The position numbers and the translations under genes are program-made. A stretch of 64,000 nt of DNA from Affinundibacterium flavidum (GTDB taxonomy: Bacteria > Pseudomonadota > Gammaproteobacteria > Burkholderiales > Burkholderiaceae_D), in contig NZ_JACOGA010000003.1 of NCBI RefSeq assembly GCF_014284175.1, positions 248,001 to 312,000 of the forward strand, read 5' to 3'. Within the stretch, counting starts at the first letter, position 1, and each line of letters opens with the position of its first letter. The notes beneath the pieces are model-generated. The model saw nothing but the letters and a program-made list of their open reading frames with translations, made no database searches and was not told the origin of the DNA. This document shows positions 25,274 to 34,680 of this stretch, piece after piece.

Positions 25274-25939
25274 CGTCAACATTCTTCTATTAAGAAAACG
25301 AACCACATGGGGCGATATCCTCACTCAGCTATCCTCACTCAGCTATCCTTAATCAGCCATTCTTACCATGGCCTGAACCTACTGATTTCATGCGACATCA
25401 GGCGAAAATACAAACTCTCCTGACCTCCATTTGGTAGATAACAACTTAATCTGGGGCACTCAAAGGAGGACACCCTATTTCTTAAACTTAGATAACTCCC
25501 CCATCCCGCGAACAAATCACTTCCTCGAATTTGCATGCAATGCAATGAACTTGACGAATGTTCGCACATCTTTGTGCATATCAAAATCGGTGCAAATGAA
25601 CGCGATAAAAACGTCATTAATTTCGGCTTCGCCAAGGAAAAATTTAGATTCAAACAATTTGTATACGACAAGACACGCGATTTTAATTAAAACTGTATTT
25701 ATCGTTGTGTATGAAATCAAAGAATAATATTCACGTCCTTTCTAGCAAATCCAATTTTTTAATTGGTCGCCGTTTTTTCCTAAAAGCCGAATAAATTATC
25801 TTCCGGCGATCTGTGTTTTGCCCGTTTTATCCTCACTTCTCCCTCTTTTGCCTTGCATTCTGCATTCCACCATTATTCGTTCAGACAAGAAGTTCATTCT
25901 TGTTCGAAGATCAAATAACTCATTATGGAGATAGTCAGA
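25274..25939. other. 666-bp gap, AT-rich, with a short tandem repeat
   Basis: Three 14-bp direct repeats of ATCCTCACTCAGCT (the third diverged) lie at 25317-25358. A minus-strand frame at 25517-25720 encodes an aliphatic, plausible-looking stretch (INDVFIAFICTDFD) but breaks soon after; it may be a decayed gene. No confident gene. Confidence 0.45.
25317..25358. repeat. Three tandem 14-bp repeats downstream of the retropepsin-like gene
   Basis: ATCCTCACTCAGCT occurs twice exactly, followed by ATCCTTAATCAGCC with three changes. It lies 44 bp after the stop codon of the upstream gene. Confidence 0.8.
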
Positions 25940-26686
25940 ATGAAATTAAATTCAAAAATCATCACGCTCGGAGCGATATTGAGCGTTTCGCTACCCGTCC
26001 TCGCCTACCAAGGCTTAATCGAAAATCGCTTGATAGAAGGTCAAGCCATGGTGTCGACCAAACAAGCTTTACAAAAGCGTGAGCCTGCAGGCTTGCGCGC
26101 TGCCGCCGAATTAGGTCTCAGAAAATTTGTCGCCGAACTCAATGAAGGCGAAGATCCAAATAGCATTCCGAGTAATTACCCATTCAGTGTGGAAAGCATC
26201 TCACAAATGAAACAGGCAACTTTGGATTTTGCATTTGAAGTCTTTACCACCAATCCCAATAACATCAGCAATAGTTCTGCGCCTTTCGATCGCATGTTAG
26301 CCGGCACTGGCAACTGGAAAGTTATTGTTATGGTCGATAAAAAACCGGTCGGTTTGATTGATCTTGTAAGTGAGAATGGTAAGTGGGAAGTACGCTCTGC
26401 AGGCGCGGCAAAAACTGCGGAGAAAGTTGCGGCGTTAGCCAAATCGCATTCAGGTGGCGATGCATTCCGTTTTGTGAGAATTCATGCAGCAAGTGCGGAT
26501 TTTTTGGAAACCAAAGCGAATTCTGGGGAATTTAAATATGTGCCGCTCAGCTCAGACACGACGCTCATTGGTTTATCAAAAAACGCCTTGAATGAAAAAG
26601 AAGAAACCAGGGAAAAGAGTTCTAGCGAAGTGCTGACCCAACTCAAAGCTGCCGTAGCCCGTTCTTCCAAATCAAACAATCAATGA
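25940..26686 (+). CDS. Unrecognised exported protein, partner of the papain-like protease
   Basis: 248 residues from the ATG at 25940, which has GGAG 9 bp upstream; an earlier in-frame ATG at 25925 overlaps that site and is less likely. It has an N-terminal signal peptide (MKLNSKIITLGAILSVSLPVLA), mixed alpha/beta character in the middle (NWKVIVMVDKKPVGLIDLV) and a polar, Lys/Ser-rich C-terminus. I do not recognise the family. It lies 49 bp before the protease gene on the same strand, so a role as inhibitor, chaperone or substrate-binding partner is possible (inference from location only). Confidence 0.65.
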   Translation: MKLNSKIITLGAILSVSLPVLAYQGLIENRLIEGQAMVSTKQALQKREPAGLRAAAELGLRKFVAELNEGEDPNSIPSNYPFSVESISQMKQATLDFAFEVFTTNPNNISNSSAPFDRMLAGTGNWKVIVMVDKKPVGLIDLVSENGKWEVRSAGAAKTAEKVAALAKSHSGGDAFRFVRIHAASADFLETKANSGEFKYVPLSSDTTLIGLSKNALNEKEETREKSSSEVLTQLKAAVARSSKSNNQ

Positions 26687-26735
26687 TCAAGTTCAACGTC
26701 GACTTCGATCTACTTTCTGAAATAAAGGAATCACT

Positions 26736-27311
26736 ATGAAAATCAAACGTCTAATCCTGTGCGCACTTTTCGGTCTATCACTGACATCACTGACAGGCGC
26801 TGCACATGCCCAAAACAAAAGTTTAGCTGTACCTATGTATTACCAGCAATATGACCGTTGGTGCTGGGATGCTAGCAGTCAAATGATGATGAAGTTCTTA
26901 GGAAAATCAGTCGCTCAATGCACCATTGCAAACTGGGCATTAGGCGTCACCAATGCCTGCAATGGCCCAAGTAGTGGCCCGCGTGCCGCATGGAATAATG
27001 CCGCCAATGGTTCGCCGGGATGGGGATGGGAAGGTGTCATCATGGCTGCATGGGGTCTGCCTGGTGGTTATTACTATACACGCGCGTTAACTCAAAGCGA
27101 AATCGTTTCTGCCATCAATGCGAACAAACCTATCGCTCTGGAATGGGCATGGAATTCCGGTAGTGGTCACGCAGTTGTAATCACAGGCTACAAGAGCAAT
27201 GGCGCGACGGTCTTAATCAATGATCCTTGGGACGGTCCAGTGGCAATGAGCTACGCCTATGCAAAAACACCTAGCGGTGGCTATTGGGCATATAGCGTCG
27301 TCGCTAAGTAA
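26736..27311 (+). CDS. Secreted papain-like cysteine protease (AvrRpt2/C39-like)
   Basis: 191 residues with a signal peptide ending AHAQ. A cysteine-protease triad is visible: C43 in RWCWDASSQMM, H145 in SGHAVVITGY, and an Asn/Asp at 162-163 in LINDPWDG. The WCWDASSQM motif is typical of the papain-like family that includes AvrRpt2 and of bacterial C39-type peptidases. Other cysteines (C62, C75) could form a disulfide in the periplasm or outside the cell. It is probably transcribed with the unknown exported protein 49 bp upstream. A 13-bp-stem hairpin follows it at 27366-27396. Confidence 0.82.
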   Translation: MKIKRLILCALFGLSLTSLTGAAHAQNKSLAVPMYYQQYDRWCWDASSQMMMKFLGKSVAQCTIANWALGVTNACNGPSSGPRAAWNNAANGSPGWGWEGVIMAAWGLPGGYYYTRALTQSEIVSAINANKPIALEWAWNSGSGHAVVITGYKSNGATVLINDPWDGPVAMSYAYAKTPSGGYWAYSVVAK

Positions 27312-27747
27312 TTTTATTACTCGGTCAAAAGCTCAGATATAAACTTAGTTATAAAGCACGAAAGCGAGCCATATGTTGCAAACCAACATATGGCTCTGCT
27401 GATATCTATATGAAATTGAAAACGCACCATTATCAATTCTAGCCAAACTGCCACACTCGACTTCCAACGCAAGCTAAGCAGACCGATCTTGAGCTAGTGA
27501 ATTTACCTAGTGCATTCATATACCCCGACAATTGTCATATTGTGGATTAGCCAAATTCATCGCATTCTGAACTCGTAGCGATGTCGTAAGTGCTCATGAC
27601 GTATTCAAATGCTGCTCAGAATTAATACGCCAATTTTCTGTAGCCGAAACATATTCGTGACGATGAGTTGCTACAACGCGCCAACTTAACAGGTGTAAAT
27701 CGAGTACGCGTCAAAACCAAATTTGAGCAGTAACGCAATTTATTTTA
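27312..27747. other. 436-bp gap downstream of the papain-like protease
   Basis: Apart from the hairpin at 27366-27396, nothing recognisable: no conserved small ORF or clear promoter. Confidence 0.4.
27366..27396. terminator. Perfect 13-bp-stem hairpin after the papain-like protease gene
   Basis: GAGCCATATGTTG-CAAAC-CAACATATGGCTC is a perfect inverted repeat 55 bp after the stop codon. There is no T-run, so it is not a standard intrinsic terminator; it may protect the mRNA 3' end or be a protein-binding palindrome. Confidence 0.45.
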
Positions 27748-28482
27748 ATGAATGGTCAGCGACTTATGTTTGTCATCATCAGCATCATCAATCCCATCGT
27801 CAGGAAGATTGCCGACATCTTAGGCAACGCTGGTACAGAAGTCATATTCGTTGATCCCTACCTCTGGGAAATGGACTCTGCGAATCCATATAAGGATGAC
27901 GACGAGCTGACTCATCATTCCAACATCACAGAATTGAAAGAGCAGATCAATAATGCTGACGCCGTTTTTATAGGGATAGTAACGAGCACCCATACTCCTC
28001 CAGTTCCCGTGGGGAAAATGGGCTTACGAGAACAGATATTTGCGACCCTACAACAAGTCAAAGTGAGACACTTGATCACACTCAATTATCTCAATCCCAT
28101 TATCGCTGCAATGAATAGTTGTGACAATGATTTATATCACGGTGAAGATCTCAATATCATCGCCGAAATCAGTGCCATGCATACCACCACCGATCAACAT
28201 AGCGCGCCAGACATGCAAGAATTTTGTATGTGCATGCTCACTATGTATCGCCCTTTGGCGCAACAAAATATGTTGGTCTATCAAGAAATTTTAGAAGATA
28301 TTTCACTCGTGATTGCACGAGAATTATTATATCGAGGCGCGCATTTTAATCGTCGTAGAATCGACTTTGAAAATGGCGCTTCGTATACTCAGTCCTTGCA
28401 CTGCAAAGTATCGCGCCGAATCGATCGCCACAATTACCGCTGGCGATCTGTAGAATCCCATTTTTGTCATGTAAGTACGTGA
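27748..28482 (+). CDS. Unrecognised protein
   Basis: A 244-residue frame from ATG 27748 (another in-frame ATG at 27766). The first 200 residues look genuine: alternating hydrophobic strands and polar helices (EVIFVDPYLWEMD, NADAVFIGIVTSTHTPP, VRHLITLNYLNPIIAAMN) suggest a Rossmann-like alpha/beta fold. The last 35 residues are Arg/His/Ser-rich and unlike the rest, so the original C-terminus may be lost to a frameshift. No ribosome-binding site is obvious and there are no functional neighbours. I could not assign a family. Confidence 0.5.
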   Translation: MNGQRLMFVIISIINPIVRKIADILGNAGTEVIFVDPYLWEMDSANPYKDDDELTHHSNITELKEQINNADAVFIGIVTSTHTPPVPVGKMGLREQIFATLQQVKVRHLITLNYLNPIIAAMNSCDNDLYHGEDLNIIAEISAMHTTTDQHSAPDMQEFCMCMLTMYRPLAQQNMLVYQEILEDISLVIARELLYRGAHFNRRRIDFENGASYTQSLHCKVSRRIDRHNYRWRSVESHFCHVST

Positions 28483-28645
28483 AGCTTAGGTTGCGCATGG
28501 GGCAAGACAGCAAAAATATCTGCCTAAGAATCACGCGCATACCGTACTTAGCGATTCTATCAATCCGTTTCTATCAATCCGTTGCTATGGGTCACGGACT
28601 CAAACTACAAGCTTCGATTGGCTTAAATTGGCTCAAATCAAAAAC

Positions 28646-30331
28646 TCAAGACAAACCACTAATCACGCCATTATCATCAATATCTATATGCAAAGCAGCG
28701 GGCACGGCTGGCAATCCCGGCAAGCGCATAATTGCCCCTGTAATCGGCACTAAGAAACCCGCCCCCGCTGCGATTTCAAATTCCCTCACCGTTAGCTCAA
28801 AACCGCTAGGTCGCCCAATCAAGGCTTCGTTGTCAGAGAAGGATTTTTGCGTTTTTGCGATGCAGATAGGCAAGTGTCCCAATCCAAGTGCTTCTATATG
28901 CTTGATATCGGCTAAAGCTTTGGCTTGAAATACCACAGAACCAGCACCGTAGATTTTTTTAGCGACAGTTTCTACCTTGGTTTTAATGTCGCTGTTCCAA
29001 TCATAGATAGGTGTATAGCGTCCATTGAAGTTCTCTACCGTTTCGACGACTGCACGCGCCAATTGCGTCGTACCTTCACCGCCCAGAGCCCAGCCTTCCG
29101 ACAAAGCAACGTGTGCGCCTAATTCTTTACAGCGTGTTTTTAAGAAATCTAATTCTTCATCGCTATCACTACTGAAACGGTTGATAGAAACCACGGCGGG
29201 CAAACCAAATTGCGCGATGTTTTCTAAGTGCTTTTCAAGATTTGCGCAGCCTGCTTTTAGCGCGCCTAAATTAGGTGTAGTTAAACTTTTCAGACATTGT
29301 CCACCATGATATTTCAGTGCACGTACGGTGGCAACGATCACCACTGCCGAGGGGCTCAAACCTGAGTAGCCACACTTAATATCAAGGAATTTTTCTGCAC
29401 CTAAATCGGCACCGAAACCTGCTTCTGTGACAACGTAGTCCGATAAGGATAAACCGAGTTTAGTTGCCAGAACGGAGTTAGTACCTTGTGCAATATTCGC
29501 AAATGGGCCACCGTGGATAATCGCTGGATTACCTTCTAAGGTTTGCACCAAATTCGGTTTAATAGCATCTTTCAACAAAGCGGCCATCGCGCCCTGTGCT
29601 TTTAAGTCTCGGCAATAAATCGGCTTGTTGTCATAGGTATCGCCGACATAAATATTACCTAGCTTAGTCTTTAAATCCTGAAAGGATTCTGCTAAGCACA
29701 AGATCGCCATGATCTCTGATGCAGCGGTGATATTAAAACCCGCTTCGCGTGGATTGCCGCCGGGGCGACCACCGAGACCAGTAATGATGCTGCGTAAGGA
29801 GCGATCATTCATATCCATGACGCGCTTCCACTTCACCGTGCGGGGATCGATGCCTAAACTCTCTTTTTGAAAATAGATATTATTGTCGATCAACGCCGCT
29901 AATAAATTATTTGCTTTTTCTATGGCCGAAAAATCGCCGGTGAAATGCAAATTAATATCTTCCATAGGTACGACTTGCGAATAACCACCACCCGCAGCCC
30001 CGCCTTTAATACCAAAAACTGGGCCGAGTGAAGGCTCACGCAAAACTACGGTGGTTTTCTTGCCGATGCGGTTCAGACCTTCCGTTAGACCAATGGATGT
30101 CGTCGTCTTGCCTTCGCCCGGCGGGGTCGGCGTGATCGCCGTAACCAGAATTAGTTTGCTCTTCTTTATTTTTTCTGGGTCAATCAAATGCAAAGGCAAT
30201 TTAGCCTTGTACTTGCCATAGTGTTCGAGATCATCGACTTCTACGCCTAATACTTGGGCAATCTCGTTGATGTGTTTGAGTTTCGCGCTCTGAGCAATCT
30301 CTAAATCGCTTTTAACTTCGTGTTGTGCCAT
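28646..30331 (-). CDS. fhs: Formate--tetrahydrofolate ligase
   Basis: 561 residues; ATP-dependent synthesis of 10-formyl-tetrahydrofolate from formate. The nucleotide-binding motif PTPPGEGKTTTSIGL (about residues 65-80) and strongly conserved blocks (REPSLGPVFGIKGGAAGGGY, HGGPFANIAQGTNS, TEAGFGADLGAEKF, EGWALGGEGT) leave no doubt. Three consecutive ATGs occur at 30337, 30334 and 30331; only the last has a proper distance (6 bp) from AGAGAG. A single-gene unit, with the TPR lipoprotein gene divergent upstream. Confidence 0.97.
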   Translation of the reverse strand: MAQHEVKSDLEIAQSAKLKHINEIAQVLGVEVDDLEHYGKYKAKLPLHLIDPEKIKKSKLILVTAITPTPPGEGKTTTSIGLTEGLNRIGKKTTVVLREPSLGPVFGIKGGAAGGGYSQVVPMEDINLHFTGDFSAIEKANNLLAALIDNNIYFQKESLGIDPRTVKWKRVMDMNDRSLRSIITGLGGRPGGNPREAGFNITAASEIMAILCLAESFQDLKTKLGNIYVGDTYDNKPIYCRDLKAQGAMAALLKDAIKPNLVQTLEGNPAIIHGGPFANIAQGTNSVLATKLGLSLSDYVVTEAGFGADLGAEKFLDIKCGYSGLSPSAVVIVATVRALKYHGGQCLKSLTTPNLGALKAGCANLEKHLENIAQFGLPAVVSINRFSSDSDEELDFLKTRCKELGAHVALSEGWALGGEGTTQLARAVVETVENFNGRYTPIYDWNSDIKTKVETVAKKIYGAGSVVFQAKALADIKHIEALGLGHLPICIAKTQKSFSDNEALIGRPSGFELTVREFEIAAGAGFLVPITGAIMRLPGLPAVPAALHIDIDDNGVISGLS

Positions 30332-30520
30332 CATCATCTCTCTTATATCAATTTTATGAATAGTCGGGAGTCTACTGTTTCTATCTTTTGGATGTCGACA
30401 ATATACAGAAAACCAGGAAAAACTCTTAATATTTATCGTACATTTTTTGAATAAATGACTAAAATAGAACTAAGGCTTTCAAAAAATAACATGCGCAAAC
30501 AGATCAAATAGGGAACTATT

Positions 30521-31660
30521 ATGCGTGCATTTCTCACACTTCTTGTCCTACTGAGTTTGAGTGCTTGCAGCACAATTTCTGCGCCACTCAAAAGAGAACA
30601 AATCGTCTGGCAAGACCAGCTTTTCAAGCAAGAGCAAGCGCCTCAGATTCTTAGCAAAGACGAAATTTTCGAGCTTAGCCCGGCGCTAAAAGCGCAATTG
30701 TTAAAACCCGAAGTTCGGAATCTGTCTGTCTATTTACGCACAAAATATTTTCTTGAATTAGTGTATTCGCCGGAAGTTTCACCATTTGTCTACAACCCTA
30801 ACGACACTACTATTGCCAGAAAAACTTGGGAAGACAAAAGTGGCAATTGCATCTCACTGACGATACTCGCCTATGCCGTTGGCAAAGCGCTCGATTTGCC
30901 TATCACAATGCAAGATGTTGATGTACCTGTGCAATTTGACCGTCGAGGCAACATCGAGTTTCTTAGCTCGCATGTGAACGCGATTATATTGCACAAAGGG
31001 TTTTGGTTTGAAGGTGACTCAGAGCAGCGTGGCAACCTGATTATTGATTTTGAGCCGCAGACTATGGTATTACAAAGAGGTCGTGTTCTCAGTGAGGATC
31101 AAATCCTCTCGCGTTTTTACAATAATCTTGGTGCTGAATATCTGGCAAAAAAACAAAAAAACATTGCATACGCTTACTTCAAAGCAGCCTTAATGACCAC
31201 ACCAGATAATTCATTAGCACTCAACAACCTGGCGCAACTTTATCTGCAAGTTGGTGCCCAAGAAATTGCAGAATCCACTTTAAGGCGCGCATTGATTCAT
31301 AATCCTGAAGATGCAATCGTTATGCGCAGTTTGCAAGAGTTATTACGCTCGCAGAAACGTGATGGTGAAGCCGAACTATTATCCACTGCGATTAGAGCCA
31401 GCAATGAAAAAAATCCACATTACTGGATAGGTTTGGGTATGTATGCAATGAGTAGAAATAACTTCAAAGAAGCGATACGCAGTTTTGAAAAAGCAGAGAC
31501 AATGGCGAGCGGGTTTGCCGAAATCCACCAAAACCTCGCCGAAGCCTACATGAAAATAGGTGATATGGATCGCGCAAAAACAGAGATCAAGAAACTCATC
31601 AGCCTGGTTCCTGCGCATCCCAAGTCAAAGTTATTGGGGACCAAGTTTGCTGCACAATAA
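30521..31660 (+). CDS. TPR-repeat lipoprotein with transglutaminase-like domain
   Basis: 379 residues. A lipoprotein signal peptide with lipobox LSAC (Cys16) points to outer- or inner-membrane anchoring. The middle (about 100-190) resembles a transglutaminase-like fold: a Cys in KSGNCISLTILAYAVGKAL and a His in LSSHVNAIIL. The C-terminal half (about 205-370) is made of TPR repeats (e.g. NSLALNNLAQLYLQVGAQEIA and FAEIHQNLAEAYMKIGDMDRA). A protein-interaction or cell-envelope role is likely; function unknown. A bidirectional terminator hairpin follows. Confidence 0.82.
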   Translation: MRAFLTLLVLLSLSACSTISAPLKREQIVWQDQLFKQEQAPQILSKDEIFELSPALKAQLLKPEVRNLSVYLRTKYFLELVYSPEVSPFVYNPNDTTIARKTWEDKSGNCISLTILAYAVGKALDLPITMQDVDVPVQFDRRGNIEFLSSHVNAIILHKGFWFEGDSEQRGNLIIDFEPQTMVLQRGRVLSEDQILSRFYNNLGAEYLAKKQKNIAYAYFKAALMTTPDNSLALNNLAQLYLQVGAQEIAESTLRRALIHNPEDAIVMRSLQELLRSQKRDGEAELLSTAIRASNEKNPHYWIGLGMYAMSRNNFKEAIRSFEKAETMASGFAEIHQNLAEAYMKIGDMDRAKTEIKKLISLVPAHPKSKLLGTKFAAQ

Positions 31661-31673
31661 AAAGACCGAAGAC

Positions 31674-31713
31674 AAAAAAATCCATAGAATACCTTGCCAT
31701 TTTATGGATTTTT
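31674..31713. terminator. Bidirectional intrinsic terminator after the TPR lipoprotein gene
   Basis: AAAATCCATA and TATGGATTTTT form a stem of about 10 bp with a 16-base loop, with a T-run on the plus strand and an A-run before it that serves the minus strand. It lies between the convergent TPR lipoprotein and DUF885 genes. Confidence 0.7.
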
Positions 31714-31731
31714 CTCACCTTCAACACGGAC

Positions 31732-33392
31732 TCAATGATTCAACATTTGCTGACTGGTCAACATCACTGGAATATTACCGTAGTCATTAAATGCTTTAAA
31801 AAAATCTTGCATCACAAATGGTTTATTTTCCAGTTCCAATTGTTTAGCGCGCTGCGCCATCAGGCGCTCTATCAAATATTTTCCGACTACATAACTAGTA
31901 CCATACCCGGGTTGACGCAAGTATAAGTGCTGTTCAAATTTAATCAAATGCGGTTCACGTCGCATCCAGTTGCGTGGCGTCCAGTCGAGATGCATACGAC
32001 TAGCTTCTTCCATATTTTTCATATTCGCGTGCGCATATAAAGAACCGAGGCCACGCGCAGCACGTTGTGCTAGGAGTATCCATACCAATTCGCGTGAACG
32101 CGGACTGTCATCGTGCAACCCCATATGCATGAACATTTCTTCTACGCCAGTCGCGACGCCTTCATTTCGGTTATCCCAAATGTTATACAACAATGGGCCG
32201 CGCCGGATTGGACTCGCATGCGGCTCATCTCTTACCTGTGCCAGATCAAACCAATGGTACCAATGACAATACAAAGCAGAAGGATCGTAGTGCAAGGTTA
32301 TTGCAAAAAATTGCGTTTATCTTCGGGGACAAAATTTTGCAAATGTTCGCGCAAGGCTGGCTCCATATTCGCTTTAATCGGCATCACCTGCTTGTCAGCT
32401 AAAAAGCGCATGAGTTTGCTGGCGGCACGATCAGCCATTGCTTTGTATTCGGCATCTGTACTCGCCGCGTGCATGGGTGGCAAATCTTTATTCCGCTGTT
32501 CCTCCAACTTCAGATTTGCCCACGCGCGATCTAGTTCGCGCTGTAACAAGTCGACTTCTTGTTGCCAAGTCATGGGCACCAAATGCACATTTTTTTGATA
32601 CCAGGTGTAATTGTCTTTGCCTATGCCTGAAGGTCCTGTCTTGCGTGCCGCCAGCGCGCTCAGCCATTGAATAAAATCCGTGTTCGCTGTTAGCGCCGCT
32701 GTCAACGCTTGCTTAAGTGCGGGACTCGCATAGCTAGCAAGGTCTTTTTCTAAGGACTTTAATTCGCTTGCCTGCAACTCAAAAGTATTGATTCCCGCCA
32801 TCCACAGATCACGAGCATTGCCAGTCAGATTGGTTTTTGCCTGGGCAAGCAAAGGCGGCATCACCGCCAACTCTTTTGTCAAGCGCAGTTGATCTTGTTC
32901 CGACAGTGGGAAGCGATACTTCCACACTTCGATCGTTGCGTGATTGGTAGGCCCTTCACGTGCAGGAGTATCACTCGCCTCCGTATAAATGCTTTGATAA
33001 AAAGCGGGATCACGCACCCATGGCTGCAATACACTTTGATTGAACTCATAGCCATTCATTTCTGCATCGACGATTTTCCAATCAACTTGCTGTTCCACTG
33101 TCCAAGCTTTGGTATCCATTGCCATCAATCGAGCATGTAAACCTCTAGCCTGTTCCATCGCAGCCAATCTGGTTTTCGCGGTGTAATCCGGTGCCCCGTT
33201 TTTCAACACTGGGCGTTCAAACGCACGCCACTCAGTAAAAAGTTGTAATAAGTCTTTGTAGCTAGCCTGCTGCACTTGCAGCTTAGAATGTGTTCCAATT
33301 TTCTCACTGGCGTGGGCATCTACATGCAACATTGTGCCAGTTACGCATAGCATGATGAATGATGCAATGATGCTTATTTTCTTTATTCGCAT
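31732..33392 (-). pseudogene. DUF885 family exported protein, split by a one-base frameshift
   Basis: Two frames together make one DUF885 protein of about 550 residues: 33392-32298 (364 residues, signal peptide MRIKKISIIASFIML...) and 32295-31732 (187 residues, including [16 protein letters not shown] and [16 protein letters not shown]). At the junction the first frame reads ...RNFLQ-stop, while the other reads [17 protein letters not shown], the normal continuation. Adding one T to the run of six T (32305-32310, A6 on the plus strand) restores a single frame. It may be a real mutation, slippage correction or a sequencing error. DUF885 proteins are poorly characterised, probably peptidase-like. 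Confidence 0.88.
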
Positions 33393-33469
33393 TGACGGAC
33401 CTTTTTGCTTTCAATTAAATTGCATGCTCATTTCAATCGACCATGTGTGACTTGGCAAATCAAAATCTC

Positions 33470-33979
33470 TTATAACACTCTGGAAAACTGCACCTGAAAG
33501 AAATATTGCATCTTGCACGCTTTACCGCCACATACTGCAGGTTTATATTTGGTTTCCATCAGCACTAGTGACGCCACTCGCGTAATATCAGGATCCGGCG
33601 ATTCATAAATCGACACCGACTGTGCTTCACCAGTACTGGAAACATCGACCGTCATCGTCAATACTCCTTTTGCTGCGACGTATTGCTGTGTCTGCGACAT
33701 TTTTCTGTGAATCTCACGCGTACCATACAGAGGATATGGCGGCTCATCGTTTTCGGGCATATTGTCATACACACTGCGGATTGCTTCTTTTTCCTCTTCG
33801 CTCAGTTCTTGATAACTTCTGTCCATTGATATCGACGAAGTTGCGACCTTCTTCTTCAAACTTGTACCTAGTGCCGGCGCATCTTCGCTAATAGACTTTC
33901 CATCTTTAGATTGCGCATAGAGTTCATTGGAAAACATAGAAAACCCAGCAATCATCATCACACAAATCAACTTCTTCAT
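33470..33979 (-). CDS. Exported protein with TonB C-terminal-like domain
   Basis: 169 residues from ATG 33979 (MKKLICVMMIAGFSMFSNELYAQ, a signal peptide); an earlier in-frame ATG at 33994 lies before an AAGGG ribosome-binding site and is less likely. The C-terminal half (about 80-169) has the pattern of the TonB C-terminal fold: PPYPLYGTREIHRKM, GVLTMTVDVSSTGEAQSVSI and ETKYKPAVCGGKACKMQYFFQVQF. There is no membrane anchor or Pro-rich spacer, so it is not an energy transducer itself. Two cysteines may form a disulfide. Its leader contains a 12-bp tandem repeat. Confidence 0.72.
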   Translation of the reverse strand: MKKLICVMMIAGFSMFSNELYAQSKDGKSISEDAPALGTSLKKKVATSSISMDRSYQELSEEEKEAIRSVYDNMPENDEPPYPLYGTREIHRKMSQTQQYVAAKGVLTMTVDVSSTGEAQSVSIYESPDPDITRVASLVLMETKYKPAVCGGKACKMQYFFQVQFSRVL

Positions 33980-33998
33980 TTCACATCCCTTCATTTTT

Positions 33999-34058
33999 CA
34001 TTACATTTCGCATTTCTTTTCGCATTATTTTTCGCATTACTTTTCGCATTATTTTTCG
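33999..34058. repeat. Five tandem 12-bp repeats upstream of the TonB-C-like gene
   Basis: The unit CATTATTTTTCG occurs five times with small changes (CATTACATTTCG, CATTTCTTTTCG, CATTATTTTTCG, CATTACTTTTCG, CATTATTTTTCG). It lies 20 bp upstream of the chosen ATG, in the position of promoter and leader. An 8-bp AACTCAAA repeat follows at about 34065-34085. Confidence 0.85.
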
Positions 34059-34680
34059 CATTAAACTCAAAACTCAAAACTCAAATATCGACTCGCCATT
34101 CACAAGCAGAGTTCATCACTCTTCTTCAATGCGGTTTTTCATCTCAACACTAAGGCTTCGTACATCCATAAATCACACTAATATTTTTATCAATTCTAAC
34201 TTCCCCGAGCAATCACAACTTATCAAGCTAATACCTGAATCTGATGCCTACACTTCCATTTTACCGATCAGATTAACGCCTACTTTCAAATCGCGGCACG
34301 ATTCTTTGATCGCACATTTGACATCTTTCGCAAACGATATTGAGCGACTTCCCGTGGCTACTAGTGACTAATGGTAACTACTGGCGAAAAGTAAACATTG
34401 TATCAATTGGCGCTTCAACACTTCTAATTAATTCTCCTCATGGCTTTACCAAAGACATTTTTCTTGACCGCTATCCCCATGTCATTAAATGGTCATTTTA
34501 AATAGAGAAAATAATACAGTTGCGATGTTGATCCATCGTATTCAATCACGAAGTCAATAGTGGTAAGACCCTAGGTCTGCAAGCCGACGATATTTTCGTT
34601 TGAATTTTGCTCACAAAGTAGAAATTGCAGATGGCCATTATTCGGTTCATCAACACTCTTTTTTTAAATCGAATTCAAAC
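34059..34680. other. About 620-bp gap between the TonB-C-like and phospholipase C genes
   Basis: Mostly AT-rich. A plus-strand frame at 34129-34371 (80 codons) has no ribosome-binding site and no recognised similarity; I do not call it. The promoter of the phospholipase gene must lie here but no clear boxes stand out. Confidence 0.4.

Noticed and set aside
25517..25720. A possible decayed small gene on the minus strand.
   Set aside because: Only one short plausible stretch is visible and it breaks at once in all frames; support is too weak for a gene call.
34129..34371. An 80-codon frame in the gap before the phospholipase gene.
   Set aside because: No ribosome-binding site, no recognisable motif, and it lies in AT-rich intergenic DNA.
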